Of a DNA stretch of 64,000 bases, positions 32,356 through 41,146 are shown one piece after another. The DNA comes from Streptomyces noursei (GTDB lineage Bacteria > Actinomycetota > Actinomycetes > Streptomycetales > Streptomycetaceae): NCBI RefSeq assembly GCF_016917755.1, contig NZ_CP070326.1:1736001-1800000 (forward strand). Reading direction: 5' to 3'. Below the pieces are notes generated by a model. It saw only the letters and a list, made by a program, of their open reading frames with translations, did not search any database and was not told the DNA's origin. The first letter of the stretch is position 1. Each line of letters begins with the position of its first letter. Both the position numbers and the translations under genes were made by a program.

Positions 32356-32649
32356 TCAGGGGCGTGGGGCGGTCCCCGGCATCTGGGCGGCACCACCGGC
32401 GCGTACCGCTTCGAGCACGGCCCGGTGGAGCACGCCCACGCCGCCGGGTGGGATCCGGACCGGGCCCCCTTCGAGGTCGTAGCGGTCCTCGGCTCCGGTG
32501 TAGTGGATGACGACCTGGGCCGTGCCGTCGCCCCGGTCGGTGGTGGTGATGGTCAGGTCGCCGGTGATGACGCCGACCTGAACCGTCATCGCGCCACCGG
32601 GACCGGCGGTGACCCGGTCGGTGAGTGTGTCGGGATCGGAGGTGGTCAC
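32356..32649 (-). CDS. Small protein of unknown function coupled to the HNH nuclease
   Basis: 97 residues, no signal peptide or membrane segment. The central beta-rich part (GDLTITTTDRGDGTAQVVIH) is followed by an amphipathic helix (LHRAVLEAVRAGG). The GTG at 32649 overlaps the nuclease stop by four bases (GTGA), so translation is coupled. I do not recognise the family. Pairing with an exported nuclease raises the possibility of an inhibitor or accessory protein, but nothing in the sequence proves it. Confidence 0.65.
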   Translation of the reverse strand: MTTSDPDTLTDRVTAGPGGAMTVQVGVITGDLTITTTDRGDGTAQVVIHYTGAEDRYDLEGGPVRIPPGGVGVLHRAVLEAVRAGGAAQMPGTAPRP

Positions 32650-33365
32650 GGTGCGCAGGTGTCCAGCATCTCGGTGAGTTTGGCCTTCTCGGGTTCGGTG
32701 ACGTTGAGGTGGTAGACGTGCTTGACGTCGGTCCAGGCGCGGGCGTAGGTGCACCAGTAGGCACGCCGGGGCGGGGCCCACTGGTCCGGGGACTGGTCGC
32801 CCTTCGACCGGTTGGAGCGGGCCGACACCGCGATCAGCTGGGAGTGGACGAGGTCGTTGGCGAACTTCCGGCGCTCGGGGGTGGTCCATGTGTCGGCACC
32901 GGAACGCCAGGCGTTCGCCAGCGGGACGACGTGGTCGATGTCGAGCTGGCGGGAGTTGTGGAAAACCTCCGCGTCGTATTCGCTGAACCATGCCCCCGAA
33001 ATGGCCCGGCACTCCTCGTCCTGCTTGACGTCTTCACCGTCCCTGGCGAGGACGACCTCTCGGGTGTCGCATTTCCCGTACTGGTTGATCCAGTGCGGGA
33101 ATTTCGCGCGGCTGTAGCCCTCCATCGAATGCGGCTTCGCGACGTGCAGTCCGGCGAGTTCGGTGCGCACCGCGCCCACCGGCGGTGGCTCGGGGAGTCT
33201 CAGCGGAACGGCGTCGAATGCGGTCTCCGCGGGCCGCGACGCGGAGGCGAGGGTGGTCTGCGGATCCGGGGCGGCTGTCGCGGTCGTCGACGCGCTCGGC
33301 AGAACCACGGCGGCGATCAGGGCTGTTGTGGTGGCGACGCGGCGCCACCATGCGTTGGTCAACAC
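32646..33365 (-). CDS. Exported HNH endonuclease (DUF1524-like)
   Basis: 239 residues. A Sec-type signal peptide (RRVATTTALIAAVVLPSAST) leads to a C-terminal HNH/His-Me finger domain: DIDHVVPLANAWRSGA near residue 142, followed by the NDLVHSQLIAVSARSNRSKGD region and a terminal Cys-bearing segment. Secreted proteins with this domain are widespread in actinobacteria and are thought to cut extracellular DNA. It starts at GTG 33365. It is the first gene of a two-gene operon with the overlapping small protein. Confidence 0.87.
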   Translation of the reverse strand: MLTNAWWRRVATTTALIAAVVLPSASTTATAAPDPQTTLASASRPAETAFDAVPLRLPEPPPVGAVRTELAGLHVAKPHSMEGYSRAKFPHWINQYGKCDTREVVLARDGEDVKQDEECRAISGAWFSEYDAEVFHNSRQLDIDHVVPLANAWRSGADTWTTPERRKFANDLVHSQLIAVSARSNRSKGDQSPDQWAPPRRAYWCTYARAWTDVKHVYHLNVTEPEKAKLTEMLDTCAP

Positions 33366-33541
33366 CCGGAGAGCATCACCAGGCGAAACGGTTCGGCATC
33401 CCGAAATTCACTCCTTGGTGGGTAAATTCGGGTTTCCGGCATTCCGTTGAGTAAGCGAGTGAGTATAAGGCTCTGTGCGATTCGCAGGAAATACGGGGTG
33501 AAATCGGATCGGGAATCGGATCTGGCGAAAGGGATTCCCGG

Positions 33542-33579
33542 CGGGCGGGTGCCGACGCCATCACGTTGGCACCCGCCCG
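33542..33579 (-). terminator. Terminator of the DUF418 gene, 12-bp stem
   Basis: CGGGCGGGTGCC (33542-33553) pairs perfectly with 33568-33579, downstream of the DUF418 stop on the minus strand. Confidence 0.7.
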
Positions 33580-33606
33580 ACACCGTATCCGCCAACGCAC
33601 CGGCCT

Positions 33607-34623
33607 TCAGCGGCGGTTGGGGACCCGTTCCCACCACGTGACCGTGCGCAGGCACCACTCCGCCGGGCCGTATCGGAAGCGGGCCAGCCACCAGCGGCTG
33701 AAGAGCGTCTGGAGAGTGAGGATCACCAGGGCCAGGAGCATGGCGGTGCCCCAGCGGAGGGAGTGCCGCAGGTCGAGGAGCGGGGCGGCCGCGACGACCA
33801 GGAGGGTGGCGGCCAGGTAGTTGGTGAGCGCCATGCGGCCGAGCGGTTCGAGGACGGCGGACAGCGCCGTGCCCAGCGGGGTGCGCAACAGCAGGAGCAG
33901 GGTGACGGCGTAGGCGACGGCGGCCAGCAGCCCGGCCGCGGCGGCGATCCGGGTGGCGTGGGCATCGGCGGGGTCGGTGGCGTACTGCCACCACAGCGCC
34001 GCCGCCGCGGCGGGCGCGGCCACCGCCAGCACCGCGACGAGCGTGCCGGTGCGCTGCTCCAGGGCGCGCGGCACGCCCAGGCGGGCCACCGCGAGGCCGA
34101 GCAGGAACAGGCCGGGGATGGTGACCAGGCCGCCCGAGGCGAGCGTCACGGAGGCCAGGGTGAGGCCGCCGCCGGCGGCCAGGACGAGCGGGGTGGGCAG
34201 CCAGGTGGCGGGCAGCAGCACGAGCAGCCCGAAGATCGCGTAGGGCGTCAGGGCCTCGCCGGGGTGCAGCAGTTGGTGCGCCGCCCCCAGGAGGCCGAGC
34301 GCGATCAGACGCCGTACGAGGAGCAGCCGCGGCCGGTCCGAGCGGCGCGCGGCACCGTCGAGGAAGAGCGCGAAGCTGATGCCGAAGAGGAAGGAGAAGA
34401 TCGGGAAGAAGCGCTCCTGGACGGCGAGGTCGAGGAACGCGCGGACGGGGTGGAGCTCGCCGGGGCGCGGCCCGAAGGCCATGGCGGTGATCTGCGGGAT
34501 GTTCACCAGGAGGATGCCGCAGAGCGCGAATCCGCGGAGCGCGTCGAGGGCGCGGATGCGGCGGGCGGCGGGGCCCGGGGGCCGGGCCGGTGCGGGCGGT
34601 GCGGTGGCGGTGGTCGGCTGCAT
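33607..34623 (-). CDS. DUF418 family membrane protein
   Basis: 338 residues with about eight hydrophobic helices. The start (IRALDALRGFALCGILLVNI) and the C-terminal block (GRMALTNYLAATLL, then WLARFRYGPAEWCLRTVTWW) are the two signatures of DUF418, a family of multi-spanning proteins with distant similarity to acyltransferase-3 proteins and no established function. ATG 34623. It lies downstream of a two-component system on the same strand (120-base gap) and may be controlled by it. Confidence 0.88.
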   Translation of the reverse strand: MQPTTATAPPAPARPPGPAARRIRALDALRGFALCGILLVNIPQITAMAFGPRPGELHPVRAFLDLAVQERFFPIFSFLFGISFALFLDGAARRSDRPRLLLVRRLIALGLLGAAHQLLHPGEALTPYAIFGLLVLLPATWLPTPLVLAAGGGLTLASVTLASGGLVTIPGLFLLGLAVARLGVPRALEQRTGTLVAVLAVAAPAAAAALWWQYATDPADAHATRIAAAAGLLAAVAYAVTLLLLLRTPLGTALSAVLEPLGRMALTNYLAATLLVVAAAPLLDLRHSLRWGTAMLLALVILTLQTLFSRWWLARFRYGPAEWCLRTVTWWERVPNRR

Positions 34624-34743
34624 GGTTCCACCGTCGGCCGGCGGGGGTGCGCGGGACCTCTGCCGTTCGGCCGGAATCGTGCGGAGGCCCTCGGCCGAAC
34701 GGCCGATGCCGCGCCCAGCGCCGCCGCGGGGGCCGGGCGGCGG

Positions 34744-35454
34744 TCAGCGGGAGCGGACCGTGCCGGTCTCCCAGGCCCAGGCGGCGATCTCCACGCGGTT
34801 GCGGACGCCCAGCTTGGTCTGGATGCTCCCGAGGTGGGTCTTCACGGTGCCGAGGGAGACATAGAGCTCCTGGCAGATCTCCTGGTTCGTGCGGCCCCGG
34901 GCCACCAGCCTGGCCACGTCCGTCTCCCGGTCCGTGAGCGGGCTCGCGGGGCGTCCGTCGGCGGCCGGGCCGGGGTGCGGTCCGAGCCGTTCCAGCAGCC
35001 GTACCGTCACCGACGGGGAGACCAGCGCATCGCCGCGGGCCGCGGCCCGGACGGCCTCCACCAGCAGCCCGGGGCCGGCGTCCTTGAGGAGGAAGCCGCA
35101 GGCACCGCCCTGAAGGGCGCCGTAGACGTAGTCGTCCTGGTCGAAGGTGGTCACCACGACGACCCGCAGTGGATCGGTGGCGTCCGGTCCGGCGAGGATC
35201 CGGGTGACGTCCAGGCCGTCCAGTTCGGGCATCCGGATGTCCACCAGGCAGACGTCGGGGCGCAGCCGGCGGGCGGCTTCCACGCATGCCGCGCCGTCGG
35301 GGACCTCGGCGATCACCTCGATGTCCGGTTGGGCGTCGAGGATCAGCCGGAAGCCGGTGCGGACCATGTCCTGGTCGTCGGCGATCAGCACCCGGGTCGC
35401 GGGGGGCCGGTGCGCGGGTTCCAGCGCGGGTGGGGACGGCAGGGAAGGGCTCAC
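34744..35454 (-). CDS. NarL/LuxR-type response regulator
   Basis: 236 residues. The receiver domain begins TRVLIADDQDMVRTGF, with the phospho-acceptor Asp in CLVDIRMPE (near residue 70). The C-terminal LuxR helix-turn-helix (LTDRETDVARLVARGRTNQE, then LGTVKTHLGSI) is near residues 160-215. It would bind DNA when phosphorylated by the adjacent kinase. The GTG start overlaps the kinase stop by four bases. Confidence 0.92.
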   Translation of the reverse strand: MSPSLPSPPALEPAHRPPATRVLIADDQDMVRTGFRLILDAQPDIEVIAEVPDGAACVEAARRLRPDVCLVDIRMPELDGLDVTRILAGPDATDPLRVVVVTTFDQDDYVYGALQGGACGFLLKDAGPGLLVEAVRAAARGDALVSPSVTVRLLERLGPHPGPAADGRPASPLTDRETDVARLVARGRTNQEICQELYVSLGTVKTHLGSIQTKLGVRNRVEIAAWAWETGTVRSR

Positions 35455-36686
35455 GGGTCCGATCGTGCCATGCCGCCTTCGGCATCCGGTCCCGCGCCGG
35501 GTCCCGGGTCCAGCACGGGGAACGACGCGGTCAGCTGCCAGCCGCCCTCGGGGGTGGGCCCGGCGGTCAGCGCGCCGCCGACCGCCTCGGCCCGTTCCCG
35601 CAGGCCGACCAGTCCGAAGCCGCCGCGACCGCCTGCCGGGGCGGCGGCGCGCTCGGCCGCCGGGCCGTTGTGCACCTCGACGGTCAGCTGCCCGCCGCGG
35701 AGGGCGGCGCGGACGGTGACGGTGGCCGCCGCGGGCGCGTGCCGCCGCACATTGGTCAGGGCCTCCTGGACCGCGCGCTGGACGGAGGTCTCCACCTCGG
35801 GCGCGAGGCGGGCGCGGCGGGCGGCGGCGTCGATCCGGACGGTGACGTCCGGGCCGCCGCGCCGGGCGAAGTCGGCGGCGAGTTCGGCGAGCCCGGCGTA
35901 CAGCTCTCCGGGGCGCACCCCGCGGCCCTCCTCCTCGCGGAGGACGCGTACCAGGCGGCGCATCGAGTCCAGCGTCTCCAGGCCCGCCCGCTCGATGCCG
36001 AGCAGCATGGTGTCGACCCGTTCGGGGGCGGTCTCGCGGATCGTCCGGGCGGCCTGGGCCTGGACCACGATGCCGGTCACGTGGTGGGCGACGAAGTCGT
36101 GGAGGTCGCGGGCGAGTTCAAGGCGTTCGCCCTGCCGGACCGCGGCGACGGCGCGGGCCCGGCGGGCGTCCAGGGCGCGGAGGTAACAGCCCAGGCCGAG
36201 CGCCGCGCCGACGGCGAGGGTGAGGACGAAGGCGTAGTTGACGAGGTCGCCGTAGTGCCGCAGGCGCAGCGGCGCCGCGACGACGGCGGTGCCGAGCGCG
36301 GCGCACAGCACGACGGCGGCTCGTGCGGGGGCGGCCCGGCGGGCGGTGCCCAGCAGCAGGCCGAGCAGCGCCGCGGTCTCCGGCAGTCCCCAGCTCCCGG
36401 CGGCGCTGCGGACGGGCAGCGCGACCAGTGCGAGGGTCACCGCCCACGAGGCGGCCGCCGCGATCGCGGCACGGCGCCGTACGGACAGCCACCGGTGGGG
36501 CGCCAGCAGCAGCGCCGCGAAGAGCGGTGCGGCGGCGAGCGCGACGAAGTCCGCCGCGGTGTGCGGGTATCCGGTCAGCGGTTGCAGGCTCTCCCAGTCG
36601 GCGAGCCAGAGCAGGACGAGGAGCAGGTACAGCGCGCCGGTGGCCGTCCATCGGGCACGGCGCGGGAGGGGTGCGTGCGGTTCCAC
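35451..36686 (-). CDS. Sensor histidine kinase (HisKA_3/NarX-type)
   Basis: 411 residues. An N-terminal membrane part with about five hydrophobic helices is followed by a DHp segment with the phospho-histidine in ARDLHDFVAHHVTGIVVQAQ (near residue 195), then the ATPase domain with an N-box EALTNVRRHAP and a late GFGLVGLRERAEAVGG. It autophosphorylates and passes the phosphate to the overlapping response regulator. There is no recognisable extracellular sensor domain, so the signal may be sensed in the membrane. ATG 36686. Confidence 0.92.
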   Translation of the reverse strand: MEPHAPLPRRARWTATGALYLLLVLLWLADWESLQPLTGYPHTAADFVALAAAPLFAALLLAPHRWLSVRRRAAIAAAASWAVTLALVALPVRSAAGSWGLPETAALLGLLLGTARRAAPARAAVVLCAALGTAVVAAPLRLRHYGDLVNYAFVLTLAVGAALGLGCYLRALDARRARAVAAVRQGERLELARDLHDFVAHHVTGIVVQAQAARTIRETAPERVDTMLLGIERAGLETLDSMRRLVRVLREEEGRGVRPGELYAGLAELAADFARRGGPDVTVRIDAAARRARLAPEVETSVQRAVQEALTNVRRHAPAAATVTVRAALRGGQLTVEVHNGPAAERAAAPAGGRGGFGLVGLRERAEAVGGALTAGPTPEGGWQLTASFPVLDPGPGAGPDAEGGMARSDP

Positions 36687-36716
36687 TCCGGCAGGCTACG
36701 GAAGCGCCCGCCCGCG

Positions 36717-36742
36717 GCGGGTCGGCCGAACGGCCGACCCGC
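36717..36742 (-). terminator. Terminator, 12-bp stem with 2-base loop
   Basis: GCGGGTCGGCCG (36717-36728) pairs perfectly with 36731-36742, between the universal stress protein gene and the kinase operon. Confidence 0.7.
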
Positions 36743-36814
36743 GCCCGTCATCGAGTTCGACACCGGGTCCTCCTGCGGGAGCACGACCGGCGCCCCGGCC
36801 GCACCGCGGGTCCC

Positions 36815-37336
36815 TCAGGCCGGGTCGTGGGGTGGCGGGGACGGCATCGTGCCGATGTCGGGGGCCGCTTCGGGCCAGACCAGCAGGACCGGGCAGGGGG
36901 CGTGGTCGACCACGAACCGGCTGGCGGGCGAGAGGCTGTGCGGGCCGAGGTGGCGGCGGTCGCCGTCGCGGGCGAGGATCAGCAGGTCGGCGCCGTCGGC
37001 GGCGGCGACCACCACGCGTTCGGGGCGGCCGGGGCGTTCCTGGCGGGCGCAGGGGCGGGCGAGGCGGGCGGCGGCGGTGCGCAGGAGCGCGGCGGCGGAG
37101 GTGGCGGCCAGGTCTTCCAGGCGGGTGCCGGGGGCGCTCCCCCAGCCTTCGGCCGGGCGGTGCCCCCGGCTGTGGCCGCGGCCGAGCAGTCCGGCGTAGG
37201 CACCGTGGGCGGCGGCCTGGACGTCGGGGCCGGTGACGTGCAGGAGGACGATCTCGGCGCCCTCGGGGACGTGACGGCGGGCGGCGTCCACACAGGCCGG
37301 CCAGGTGCCCTCGGCGATCCAGACGATGACGGTCAC
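36815..37336 (-). CDS. Universal stress protein (UspA-like)
   Basis: 173 residues with a single Usp domain: VTVIVWIAEG at the first strand, VPEGAEIVLLHVTG at the second, and a C-terminal SLSPASRFVVDHAPCPVLLV, the normal end of the family. The expected G-x2-G-x9-G-S/T ATP loop is replaced by a variant, so nucleotide binding is uncertain. GTG 37336 has GGAGG upstream. It lies 17 bases after a 45-residue membrane-protein gene on the same strand, so the two are likely co-transcribed. Confidence 0.83.
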   Translation of the reverse strand: MTVIVWIAEGTWPACVDAARRHVPEGAEIVLLHVTGPDVQAAAHGAYAGLLGRGHSRGHRPAEGWGSAPGTRLEDLAATSAAALLRTAAARLARPCARQERPGRPERVVVAAADGADLLILARDGDRRHLGPHSLSPASRFVVDHAPCPVLLVWPEAAPDIGTMPSPPPHDPA

Positions 37337-37353
37337 GCGGTCGGCCTCCGTGC

Positions 37354-37491
37354 TCAGCTTCCGAGGACGTGCAGCGACAGCCACAGTGCTACCACGGAGA
37401 GCACCAGCGCGGCGGGGACCACGAGCAGCCCGAGCAGGGTGAATTCGCCCGGTGCCACCTCCGCGTCGTGTTCCCGGACGATGCGCCGCAC
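37354..37491 (-). CDS. 45-residue single-span membrane protein
   Basis: A short frame starting at GTG 37491 with GGAGGAGGGG upstream. It encodes a charged N terminus (RRIVREHDAEVAPGEF), then one hydrophobic span (TLLGLLVVPAALVLSVVALW) and a short tail ending in LHVLGS. The ribosome site, the membrane span and the 17-base spacing to the universal stress protein gene argue that it is real. Function unknown. Its first 40 bases overlap the annotated start of the plus-strand acetyltransferase gene. Confidence 0.62.
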   Translation of the reverse strand: MRRIVREHDAEVAPGEFTLLGLLVVPAALVLSVVALWLSLHVLGS

Positions 37492-37853
37492 TCGTCGCCG
37501 TCCCCTCCTCCGGCGGGCCGGCCCTGCTCGGCGGCCTGCTGTTCGGGGCCGACGCCTCGGGTTCCCCGGAGGCGCCGTGCCATCACGTCCATTGGCTCGT
37601 CGTCGCGGCTCAGGCGCGGGGGCGGGGCGTGGGCCGTGCCCTGATGGCGGACGCGGTACGGCGGTTCGTGACGGTTCCCGCGAGCATCGAGGTGGTCACC
37701 TTCGGGAGCGACCATCCCGGGGCCGAGGCCAGCGGGGCGCGCCGCTTCTACGCGTCGCTGGGCCTCGTCCCCGCCGAGCCCGCTCCGCCGGGTCCGGAGG
37801 GCGGTTCGCGCCAGGTGTACCGCCGGGCGCGGGAGCACCGGGCCGCCGACTGA
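37452..37853 (+). CDS. GNAT family acetyltransferase, N-terminally short
   Basis: 133 residues. The acetyl-CoA loop is WLVVAAQARGRGVGRALM (near residue 48), and the C-terminal ARRFYASLGLVP matches the fold, but the first strand and helices usually present before ALLGGLLFGAD are largely missing. The only available start, GTG 37452, overlaps the divergent membrane-protein gene and lacks a clear ribosome site. It may be a 5'-truncated remnant or a naturally short member. Confidence 0.58.
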   Translation: MPPPRRVPGRCAALVAVPSSGGPALLGGLLFGADASGSPEAPCHHVHWLVVAAQARGRGVGRALMADAVRRFVTVPASIEVVTFGSDHPGAEASGARRFYASLGLVPAEPAPPGPEGGSRQVYRRAREHRAAD

Positions 37854-37984
37854 CCGCCACGGCCCGGGTGACGGTCGCGCGAATGTTCCGCGGAGCGGCG
37901 GAAATTGGCGTGCGCGGCGGTGGTGGACGCTGCGATGATCCCCCGATGCCGGGCCGACGGCAGCCGGCGGAGAGGGAGCGGCGG

Positions 37985-38569
37985 ATGACCACACAGCGCG
38001 GGCGGGCGGCCGGGCCGGCGGCGTCCGGGTGTCTGATCGTCTCGGGGATGCCGGGGGCCGGGAAGTCGACGGTGTCACCGCTGGTGGCGGGGCACTTCGA
38101 GCGGGCGGCGCACATCAACGGGGACTTCCTGTCGTACATGGTCGTCCAGGGGAGGGTCGGATTCCTCGGCCGGCCGGCCGAGGAGTCGCGGCGGCAACTA
38201 CTGCTGTGCGCCCGCAACATGTGCGCGTTGGCCGACAACTTCGTCGAGCACGGCATCTTCCCGATCATCGAGTACGCCATCACCGACCGCGAACTCCTGG
38301 ACTTCATGGTCGGGTTGCTCGCGCCCCGTCCGGTGATGTTCGTGGTACTGGCCCCGCCGCCGGAGGTGTGCATGCGGCGCAACGCCGCGCGCTCCGCCCG
38401 GGAACGCGTCGACTACGACATCGCCCCCTTCCACCGCGCGATGCACGACGAACTGGGCGGCGTGGGGTGGTGGCTGGACAGCACCGGGCAGACGCCCGAG
38501 GAGACCGCCGCCGACATCGCGGCCGAGGCCCGGCACCGGGCCGTGCTCACCGGTGGTCAACTGTCGTAG
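37985..38569 (+). CDS. P-loop kinase/phosphotransferase-like protein
   Basis: 194 residues: Walker A GMPGAGKST (residues 21-29), HINGDFLSYMVVQGRVG, a Walker B-like FPIIEYAI, and a C-terminal GWWLDSTGQTPEETAADIA. The motif order matches the gene at 21589-22185, and both resemble small AAA_33/zeta-like kinases. Substrate unknown. ATG 37985 has GGGAG upstream; ATG 37946 would add 13 basic residues. The 3' end overlaps the convergent DUF5954 gene by 13 bases. Confidence 0.82.
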   Translation: MTTQRGRAAGPAASGCLIVSGMPGAGKSTVSPLVAGHFERAAHINGDFLSYMVVQGRVGFLGRPAEESRRQLLLCARNMCALADNFVEHGIFPIIEYAITDRELLDFMVGLLAPRPVMFVVLAPPPEVCMRRNAARSARERVDYDIAPFHRAMHDELGGVGWWLDSTGQTPEETAADIAAEARHRAVLTGGQLS

Positions 38570-39582
38570 TGCAGGGTGCCGTCCTCGTCCATGGTCGGGT
38601 GGATCTTCGTCGGGCCGTAGTCGTCCACGTCCGACCGGCGGGGCGGTTCCGGGCCGTCGGGGCCGATCCTGACCATCCGCTCGATGCGGCAGATCTGGAA
38701 CCTCTTGTCGTCCACCCGCACCTCGTTGGCGCGATCGGCGGCCTTGAACTCCTCGGCGGCCTCGACGTACCGCTGGCGTTCGGCGGCGCTGAACTCGTAG
38801 AGCTGCGGCCAGAATTCGATCATGGCGTCGACGAGCAGTCGGCGCGCCTCGTGCGGGGTCGGCATCAGCGCTCCCCGCGGCTGCCAGCACCCGCGGCGGC
38901 GTTCGGCGACGCCGAAGCCGACGGGCAGCAGGACGACCTCCGGGTAGGCCGTGCGGGCCCGCTCGGACTCCTCGCGGACGGCGGCGGGGAAGCGCGCCCC
39001 GGAGTAGGCGTAGCCCTGGAGCGCCACCTTCATGGCGACGACCATGGGGCTGGTCTCCCGGCCGGGGACGAGGGCGAAGTCCCGGTCCGGCGAGGGGGTG
39101 TCGCTCCGGCCGCCCCAGGCGCGGTCGGCCGGCTCGGGGTCGGTGGGCCGGGGCGGCTCCAGGCCGCTCCGGCCGGCGCGGGCGAACTCGTCGCCGCGGA
39201 CGATCCGGTAGCGGGCGCCGCAGACCGTCAGGTCGTCGATCGGTTCGCGTTCCAACCGCGCCACCGCGGCCAGCAGTTCGCGCCGCACCGCGGGATCGTC
39301 GGTGTCGTCCTTGGCCTTGAACCAGAGATGGGAGTTGAGGGTGTCCCGGGCGTCCTGCGGCGTGGCGTCGGTCACCGGTTTCAACAGGCGCCATTCCGGG
39401 GCGCGTTCGGCGTCCGCGGGGTCGAGGACGGCGAGACCGAAGACCGGGCCGCGGAAGGCGAGGTCCGGGTAGCGGCGGGACGCGTCCACGGCGTCGGCCT
39501 CCACGACCCACTCGGCCGGATCGTCGCGCCGCACCAACTCCGCGTGGAGCCGGTCGATCTGTCGCTTCCAGTCATCGGTCAT
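38557..39582 (-). CDS. DUF5954 family protein
   Basis: 341 residues, cytoplasmic, no recognised catalytic motif. The conserved blocks (DAVDASRRYPDLAFRGPVFG; TVCGARYRIVRGDEFAR; FQICRIERMVRIGPDGPEPP; RRSDVDDYGP) are those of DUF5954, a streptomycete-restricted family of unknown function. The C-terminal DEDGTLHYDS is also typical. ATG 39582; monocistronic. Confidence 0.8.
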   Translation of the reverse strand: MTDDWKRQIDRLHAELVRRDDPAEWVVEADAVDASRRYPDLAFRGPVFGLAVLDPADAERAPEWRLLKPVTDATPQDARDTLNSHLWFKAKDDTDDPAVRRELLAAVARLEREPIDDLTVCGARYRIVRGDEFARAGRSGLEPPRPTDPEPADRAWGGRSDTPSPDRDFALVPGRETSPMVVAMKVALQGYAYSGARFPAAVREESERARTAYPEVVLLPVGFGVAERRRGCWQPRGALMPTPHEARRLLVDAMIEFWPQLYEFSAAERQRYVEAAEEFKAADRANEVRVDDKRFQICRIERMVRIGPDGPEPPRRSDVDDYGPTKIHPTMDEDGTLHYDS

Positions 39583-39718
39583 GAGCGCATTGTGGTCGCT
39601 GGCCGCGCCGATTTTGGCCGGAACCGTGGATGTGGCCCACTCCCGTGGGTGAATGTGGGGGAAAGTGTTGCCGCCCCGGCGCCGGGGCGGGTCGCGCAAG
39701 AGCCGAGAGAGGGACGGG

Positions 39719-40231
39719 ATGGGCAGCGGAACGGGCAGGGGTACGGGCGCGGTGACGAGCCGGCAGCGCGGTGATCGACCGCCGCAGGCACACGCCACGT
39801 TCGGGGTCGGCGTCATCGTGCTGGACCCGGACGGGCGGATTCTGCTCGGTCTGCACCACGCGGGGACCTGGGAACTGCCCGGCGGCAAGGTCGATCCCGG
39901 CGAGGGCGTGCGGCGCGCCGCGGCCCGGGAGCTGCGCGAGGAGACCGGGCTGGACACCGCGCCGGACGACGTCCGGGTCTTCGCGATGTTGCACGACGAC
40001 GTGCACGGTCTGAACCGCATCACGATGGCGTCGCTCGTCACCCGCTACCAGGGCACGCCGTACGCCGCCGAGCCGCAGCACGTCAGCAGCTGGGAGTGGC
40101 ACTCCCCCACCGCGCTGCCCGGCCCGCTGTTCACGCCGTCCGCGCAGATCCTCACCGTGTGGCGGCCGGAGCTGGAGATCTCCGCTCCGACGGCGCACCG
40201 GCTCGATGTGATGTGCGTCGGGATGACCTGA
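39719..40231 (+). CDS. NUDIX hydrolase
   Basis: 170 residues with the complete NUDIX box G-x5-E-x7-REL-x-EE-x-GL (GGKVDPGEGVRRAAAREL then REETGL, near residues 60-82), preceded by GVGVIVLDPDGRILLGLHHA. It resembles the MutT/Ap4A-type nucleotide pyrophosphatases that sanitise or cleave X-linked nucleoside diphosphates. The ATG at 39719 follows GAGAGAGGGA. Substrate not predictable. Confidence 0.88.
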   Translation: MGSGTGRGTGAVTSRQRGDRPPQAHATFGVGVIVLDPDGRILLGLHHAGTWELPGGKVDPGEGVRRAAARELREETGLDTAPDDVRVFAMLHDDVHGLNRITMASLVTRYQGTPYAAEPQHVSSWEWHSPTALPGPLFTPSAQILTVWRPELEISAPTAHRLDVMCVGMT

Positions 40232-40371
40232 GGGGACGTCGTCGGCACTCGGGCGGTGCGGCTGATTTCGGCCACCGTCGGTCCCGGTACGGGCGGGCGG
40301 TGGCGCGGCACGGTGCGGCGCGGCGCGGAAACCGGCTGCGGACGGTACGCCGGCCCGGTGACCATGGGGGC

Positions 40372-41088
40372 ATGCACTCGACATCAGCGCACCCGACGGT
40401 GCACCGGCTCGACCTGGGCTACTTCGTCCGGCCGGCGTCGGAGACCGGCGGCCCGGAGCCCCGCGTGGAGCCGGCACTGGCCTATCTGGTGGAGCACGAC
40501 CGGGGACTGCTCCTCTTCGACACCGGCATCGGCGCCGCCGACCCGGAGACCGAGGCCCACTACCGCCCCCGACGCCGCCCGCTCCAGGCCGCGTTGGCCG
40601 CCGTCGGGACGACCCTCGCGGACATCTCGCTCGTCGTCAACTGCCATCTGCACTTCGACCACTGCGGCGGGAACCCGCTGTTGGCCGGCAAGCCCATCCT
40701 GGTTCAGGACGTGGAGCTGGCCACCGCCCGCCGGGGCGACTACACCATCGACGAGCTGATCGACTTCCCCGGGGCGCGCTACGAGCAACTGACCGGCGAG
40801 GCGGAGGTCTGGCCCGGCGTCCGGATCGTCCCGACGCCCGGCCACACCGACGGGCACCAGTCACTGGTCCTCCACCACCCCGACGGCACGGTGGTACTGG
40901 CCGGCCAGGCCCATGACTTCGCCTCGCACTACGCCTCGGACCACCTGGCCCGGCAGGCCGCCCTGGACGGCGCGGCCCGGCCGCTCCCGGGCTACCGCCC
41001 GTGGCTCGACCGGCTCGCCGCCTTCGCTCCACGGCGGGTGTACTTCGCCCACGACTGCTCGGTCTGGGAGCCGCCGCACGCCCCATGA
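40372..41088 (+). CDS. Metallo-beta-lactamase fold hydrolase (lactonase-like)
   Basis: 238 residues. The zinc motif HLHFDHCGG (HxHxDH) is near residue 88, then TPGHTDGHQSLVL near residue 155, AGQAHDF near residue 175 and a final HDCSVW. This layout is that of the AttM/AiiA-type N-acyl homoserine lactonases and related lactonases. In Streptomyces the substrate could be a lactone signal or another ester; this is not determined. It begins 140 bases after the NUDIX gene; ATG 40372. Confidence 0.85.
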   Translation: MHSTSAHPTVHRLDLGYFVRPASETGGPEPRVEPALAYLVEHDRGLLLFDTGIGAADPETEAHYRPRRRPLQAALAAVGTTLADISLVVNCHLHFDHCGGNPLLAGKPILVQDVELATARRGDYTIDELIDFPGARYEQLTGEAEVWPGVRIVPTPGHTDGHQSLVLHHPDGTVVLAGQAHDFASHYASDHLARQAALDGAARPLPGYRPWLDRLAAFAPRRVYFAHDCSVWEPPHAP

Positions 41089-41146
41089 CGCACCGCGGGC
41101 CGGGGTCGCCCGGACGCCGCGCGGCCCCTCGCGGGTACGGTGCACC

